A DNA stretch of 64,000 nt from Desulfovibrio desulfuricans (GTDB lineage: Bacteria > Desulfobacterota > Desulfovibrionia > Desulfovibrionales > Desulfovibrionaceae), in the NCBI RefSeq assembly GCF_004801255.1, contig NZ_CP036295.1, positions 2,690,001 to 2,754,000 on the forward strand, written 5' to 3'. A program made the translations under genes and the position numbers. This document shows, piece after piece, positions 61,187 to 64,000 of this stretch. Below the pieces are notes generated by a model. It had not been told where the DNA came from. It saw only the letters and a program-made list of their open reading frames with translations, and did not search any database. The stretch's first letter is position 1; the number at the start of each line of letters is the position of its first letter.

Positions 61187-62566
61187 TCAACGACGGTTGC
61201 GGGCAAGGGCGCAGCCCACGGCCAACAGATTGAGCAGACCAAAAATTATCAGGTCAATGCGCATGGCGCCCATAAACGCATCAATATTGTGTGTTCCCGC
61301 TGGCTCACTGCCAAGAAAAAACCCCAGAGTCAGCGTTATCACAGCCATGTTGCACAGCTGGCCGCCCGTGCGCACCGCGCCGGTAAGCCCGGCGGCCTGA
61401 CCCACGCGGTCGCGCCCGGCGCTTTCAAGGATGATGGTTGTATTGGGCAGGGCAAACAGGCTTATGCCCATGCCAAGCAGGCACTGGGCCGAGACCAGCA
61501 CGTACATGGGCGAGTCGACACGCAGCAGCCCGCAAACCACAAGGCCCAACCCGCAAAGTGCTATGCCCACGGCGCTGACCTTGCCCGGCGCAAATCTGCC
61601 GCACAGCCGGGCCGCCACAGGGGTTGTCATGACCTGCACTATGGACTGCAAGGCCAAAAAAAGCCCGGCCTGCTGCACGGTCATGCCGCGCCCAAACTGC
61701 AGATACAGGCTGAAAAAAAACACCATGCCAAAAAATGAACTGTAATTGATAAAGGCCGCCAGCGACGACAGGGCAAAAACCCTGTTGCGCGCAAGCAGGC
61801 GCAGGTCAAGCAGCGGGTAGGCGCTTTTGAGTTCCTTGACGCAAAAAACCGCCATAAGCGCGGCAAAAATCGCCAGCAGCCCTCCAGCCATGGCCGGAGC
61901 CGAGGAGAGTTCCGAAGATCCGAAAGTCAGGGCCGTCATGGCTGCCGCGTAAACAAGGCAGCCTGTCCAGTCAAAGGGCTTGCCCTTGGCCATGCGCCAC
62001 TCGAGTTTGACGCGGTACTTCATCAGCAGCAGCACTGCCACCGAGGCCATGGCGCTGCCCCAAAACAGCCAGCGCCAGCCAAAGCACCCGGCCACAAAGC
62101 CCGCCACTGGCGGCCCGCACGCAATACCCGCGTAAACCGATGACCCGCTGTAGCCAAGGTACGAGGCGCGGCGGCCCTCCGGCGCGGCAGAGGCCAGCAG
62201 GGCAAGGCCGCAGGCGTTGAACATGGCCCCGCCCACGCCCTGTACAAAGCGCAGCAGCAAAAAAAGCGGTACGGAATTGACAAAACCCAGCAGGGCTCCG
62301 GCCACGGCAAACAGGGCAATGCCCCACAAAAAAATGCGCCGATAGCCCCAGATGTCACCCATGCTGCCGCTGGCCAGCTGAAACACCGCCAGCCCCATGG
62401 AGTAAAAAGCCCCCATAAGGCCCAGCTCGCGCGCGCTGGCGTTGAGGCTTTGCCCCAGCGGCGGCAGCACGGCGTTTACTCCGGCCATCATGAACGGCAT
62501 AAAAAATAGGGAGGTGCATACGGCCACCAGCAGCCAGCCGTGACCTTTTTCGATGGATGAACTCAT
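61187..62566 (-). CDS. MFS transporter, DHA2-like (14-span) drug/solute exporter
   Basis: This 459-residue membrane protein has about 14 hydrophobic spans. The MFS motif near the second/third span reads GSMGDIWGYRRIFLWG, and the antiporter-type signature lies in the fifth span (SSVYAGIACGPPVAGFVAG). It probably exports a drug-like compound or metabolite using proton motive force. The start at 62566 (MSSSIEKGHGWLL) is the first that fits the family; the ORF extends 101 residues upstream into metF. It is 64 bp after metF on the same strand. Confidence 0.85.
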   Translation of the reverse strand: MSSSIEKGHGWLLVAVCTSLFFMPFMMAGVNAVLPPLGQSLNASARELGLMGAFYSMGLAVFQLASGSMGDIWGYRRIFLWGIALFAVAGALLGFVNSVPLFLLLRFVQGVGGAMFNACGLALLASAAPEGRRASYLGYSGSSVYAGIACGPPVAGFVAGCFGWRWLFWGSAMASVAVLLLMKYRVKLEWRMAKGKPFDWTGCLVYAAAMTALTFGSSELSSAPAMAGGLLAIFAALMAVFCVKELKSAYPLLDLRLLARNRVFALSSLAAFINYSSFFGMVFFFSLYLQFGRGMTVQQAGLFLALQSIVQVMTTPVAARLCGRFAPGKVSAVGIALCGLGLVVCGLLRVDSPMYVLVSAQCLLGMGISLFALPNTTIILESAGRDRVGQAAGLTGAVRTGGQLCNMAVITLTLGFFLGSEPAGTHNIDAFMGAMRIDLIIFGLLNLLAVGCALARNRR

Positions 62567-62630
62567 GGGCCCAGAGTAGCGCCGGGGGCGCGGGACGGTC
62601 AATATGCCCCGCACCCCTAGGATTGCGGGA

Positions 62631-63503
62631 TCAAAGCTTGCCCACGGCCTCGGCCAGGCGCAGGCACATGTCGGCCTTGTTGAGCGTATACAGATGGATG
62701 CCCGGCGCGCCCGCGTCGAGCAGGCGGCGTATCTGACGCACGGCATAGTCAAGCCCCACCTGCCGCACGGCTTCCGCGCCGCCGTCGTTGTGGGCTTTTT
62801 CAAGAGCCAGATACAGCTTGCCCGGGATATTGGCCCCGCACAACGAGAGTACCCGCCGCAGCGAACCAAAGCCCTGGATGGGCAAAATACCGGGGATCAC
62901 GGGCGTGGTTATGCCCTGTCCGCGCAAGTTGGCGACAAGATCCTCATACTCGCGGGCGTCAAAAAACAGCTGCGTCAGGGCAAAATCAGCCCCGGTGCGC
63001 AGCTTGTCGGCCGTATGCCGCCGATCGTCGGCAAAAGTCGGCGATTCGGGATGCGGAGCGGGATAAGCCGCCACGCCGATGCCCATGCCCGGCTGCTGCT
63101 GCCTGGCAAACGCCACAAGGTCTGAGGCATGATGAAAATGCGCGCTGTCCCAGCTCCAGGGCCTGTCGGCAGGCGGATCGCCGCGCAGGGCCAGCACGTT
63201 GTTGACCCCGGCGGCCCGCAGTTCGCCCAAAAATACAGAGATGGACTGCGGATCCGCCCCCACGCAGGTCAGATGCGCCATGGCGGTTATGCCCCTGCGG
63301 GCCAGCTCAGCCGTTACCGCAAGCGTGTTTTGCTGCCGCGTGCCGCCCGCACCGTAGGTGACGGAGGCAAACAGCGGATCAAGCGCACGCAGGCGGTCAA
63401 CTGTGGCATAAAAATCAGGCAGCTGGGCCGTGTCTGAAGGAGGAAAAAATTCCAGCGAATAAAAAGGGGCCGAAAGTTTCCGGATCATTTGACCGATATG
63501 CAT
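62631..63503 (-). CDS. metF: 5,10-methylenetetrahydrofolate reductase
   Basis: This flavoenzyme of 290 residues reduces methylene-THF to methyl-THF for methionine synthesis. YSLEFFPPSDTAQLP near residue 15, SVTYGAGGT, HLTCVGADPQSI and LALRGDPPAD are the conserved TIM-barrel segments; ADFALTQLFFDAREY holds the FAD-contact region. AAGGAG is seven bases before the ATG. The upstream region carries inverted repeats described separately. Confidence 0.95.
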   Translation of the reverse strand: MHIGQMIRKLSAPFYSLEFFPPSDTAQLPDFYATVDRLRALDPLFASVTYGAGGTRQQNTLAVTAELARRGITAMAHLTCVGADPQSISVFLGELRAAGVNNVLALRGDPPADRPWSWDSAHFHHASDLVAFARQQQPGMGIGVAAYPAPHPESPTFADDRRHTADKLRTGADFALTQLFFDAREYEDLVANLRGQGITTPVIPGILPIQGFGSLRRVLSLCGANIPGKLYLALEKAHNDGGAEAVRQVGLDYAVRQIRRLLDAGAPGIHLYTLNKADMCLRLAEAVGKL

Positions 63504-63552
63504 GGAAAGACTCCTTGGCGCGTAATGCCCGCAGCTGCGTATTGCTGCGATC

Positions 63553-63586
63553 TGATAGTTTATGTTTATATCAAGATAAATTGATA
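63553..63586 (-). promoter_or_regulatory. Candidate operator upstream of metF
   Basis: TATCAA (63569-63574) and TTGATA (63581-63586) form an inverted repeat with a 6-bp gap; an additional TGATA at 63553-63557 pairs with TATCA at 63569-63573. The location in an AT-rich island before metF suggests a regulator of the methionine/SAM cycle. Confidence 0.5.
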
Positions 63587-63612
63587 CGTCAATAAAAATG
63601 TGGCATCACACC

Positions 63613-63626
63613 TTGCCAAATGGCAA
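63613..63626. promoter_or_regulatory. 14-bp palindrome between metF and the rightmost gene
   Basis: TTGCCA-AA-TGGCAA, a perfect inverted repeat about 50 bp before the gene at 63674. Confidence 0.4.
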
Positions 63627-63673
63627 AAGCGGTCGTAATGCAGGTTACGGACATTAAAAATAGACGGCAAGAC

Positions 63674-64000
63674 ATGAATATCCGGCAGACTCTCTCCATA
63701 GCAGCGGACTTGGTCCGGCCCCTGCGGCGGGCAAACCGCATCCTGCCGAAAACATGGATGGCGCTGGTTTTCGCCTCTTGCCTTGCGGTGCCGAGTCTGC
63801 CCGCGTTTGCCGCGCAAGAGCAGCAGCCCGCACAGGTTCGGCCTGATTCACCGCTGGCGGCCCAATTTCAGGCACTTCCCCCGTCAGCAATCCTGACGCC
63901 AGGCATTCTGGCGCTCAACACTCTGCCGTCAGACGGACAGCAGCAATCCCGCAAAACCGATCCAGTGCAAGGGCAACAGCCCGTCCAGGCGGAGGAGGCC
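63674..64000 (+). CDS. Exported hypothetical protein (5' end only)
   Basis: An open frame runs from the ATG at 63674 to the window end (109 codons, no stop). After a long positively charged start (to about residue 27) comes a hydrophobic segment TWMALVFASCLAVPSLPAFA that looks like a signal peptide or anchor. Gln/Pro-rich sequence follows. No domain is visible in the available part. The ribosome site is weak, so the exact start is uncertain. Confidence 0.6.
   Translation, partial: MNIRQTLSIAADLVRPLRRANRILPKTWMALVFASCLAVPSLPAFAAQEQQPAQVRPDSPLAAQFQALPPSAILTPGILALNTLPSDGQQQSRKTDPVQGQQPVQAEEA

Noticed and set aside
63608..63626. Sigma-54 promoter before the rightmost gene
   Set aside because: TGGCAT and TTGCC are one base too far apart; the region is better described as a palindrome.

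Overview
The window looks like a chromosomal segment of a sulfate-reducing deltaproteobacterium of the Desulfovibrio group. The inference rests on gene content and gene order: a four-gene lactate-oxidation operon in the order known from Desulfovibrio, with the LldF and LldE parts fused in one protein; an electron-bifurcating NfnAB pair; anaerobic early-cobalt cobalamin genes (cbiD, a fused cbiET, cobM/cbiF, and cbiB elsewhere); and a flagellar cluster carrying csrA and fliW. The DNA is GC-rich with short AT-rich promoter islands. I saw no rRNA, tRNA, CRISPR array, prophage, transposase or integrase.

Layout. 1-880: 3' part of an exported vWA-OmpA protein (minus strand). 1194-6304: a DapF-fold racemase-like gene followed by cbiD, cbiET and cobM in one operon, closed by a strong terminator. 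6643-8124: aldehyde dehydrogenase behind an AT-rich regulatory region. 8215-8691: 192-bp tandem repeat. 9442-11692: nfnAB. 11927-17365: histidinol phosphatase, ModF-like double ABC ATPase, DedA protein, an exported hydrolase-fold protein lacking its nucleophile, and two small hypotheticals. 17577-23387 (minus): lactate-oxidation operon. 24012-32473 (minus): cytochrome b, ribBA, a YkgJ-type protein, an RND pump, a TSUP permease, cbiB and trmL. 32605-34410: hydantoinase-A-like protein. 34674-38904: ilvE, then dnaX-ybaB-recR. 39276-46523: chemoreceptor, dnaK, a periplasmic-binding lipoprotein, gatC and gatA. 46524-48133: a gene-free repeat island. 48134-51581: M23 peptidase, TtcA-like protein, rpoZ and dnaJ. 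52106-61079 (minus): flagellar genes fliW, csrA, flgL, flgK, flgN, flgJ, flgI, flgM and a hypothetical. 61187-63503 (minus): an MFS transporter and metF. 63674 to the end: an exported protein cut by the window edge.

How it fits together. Lactate is oxidised by two membrane-associated flavin/Fe-S systems (GlcD/GlcF-like and LutB/LutC-like). NfnAB balances NAD(P)H and ferredoxin. The flagellar genes carry recognisable promoter signatures: a near-perfect sigma-54 element before flgN-flgK-flgL, a weaker one before flgI, and sigma-28 elements before the flgM operon and upstream of the chemoreceptor. This matches the usual hierarchy in which FlgM holds back FliA until the hook is built. CsrA and FliW overlap by 22 bp, as expected for partner proteins.

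The most unusual material is non-coding or low-complexity. There is a ~420-bp tandem duplication, each copy holding a ~100-nt three-tier hairpin. Two further tandem repeat islands have unit lengths of 192 and ~83 bp. In-frame 12-bp repeats with a shared core lie inside cbiB and dnaX. CbiET has a ~280-residue Ala/Pro-rich N-terminal extension, FlgJ has a long disordered tail, and one hydrolase-fold protein has lost its catalytic serine. I did not find a clearly new defence or biosynthetic system.
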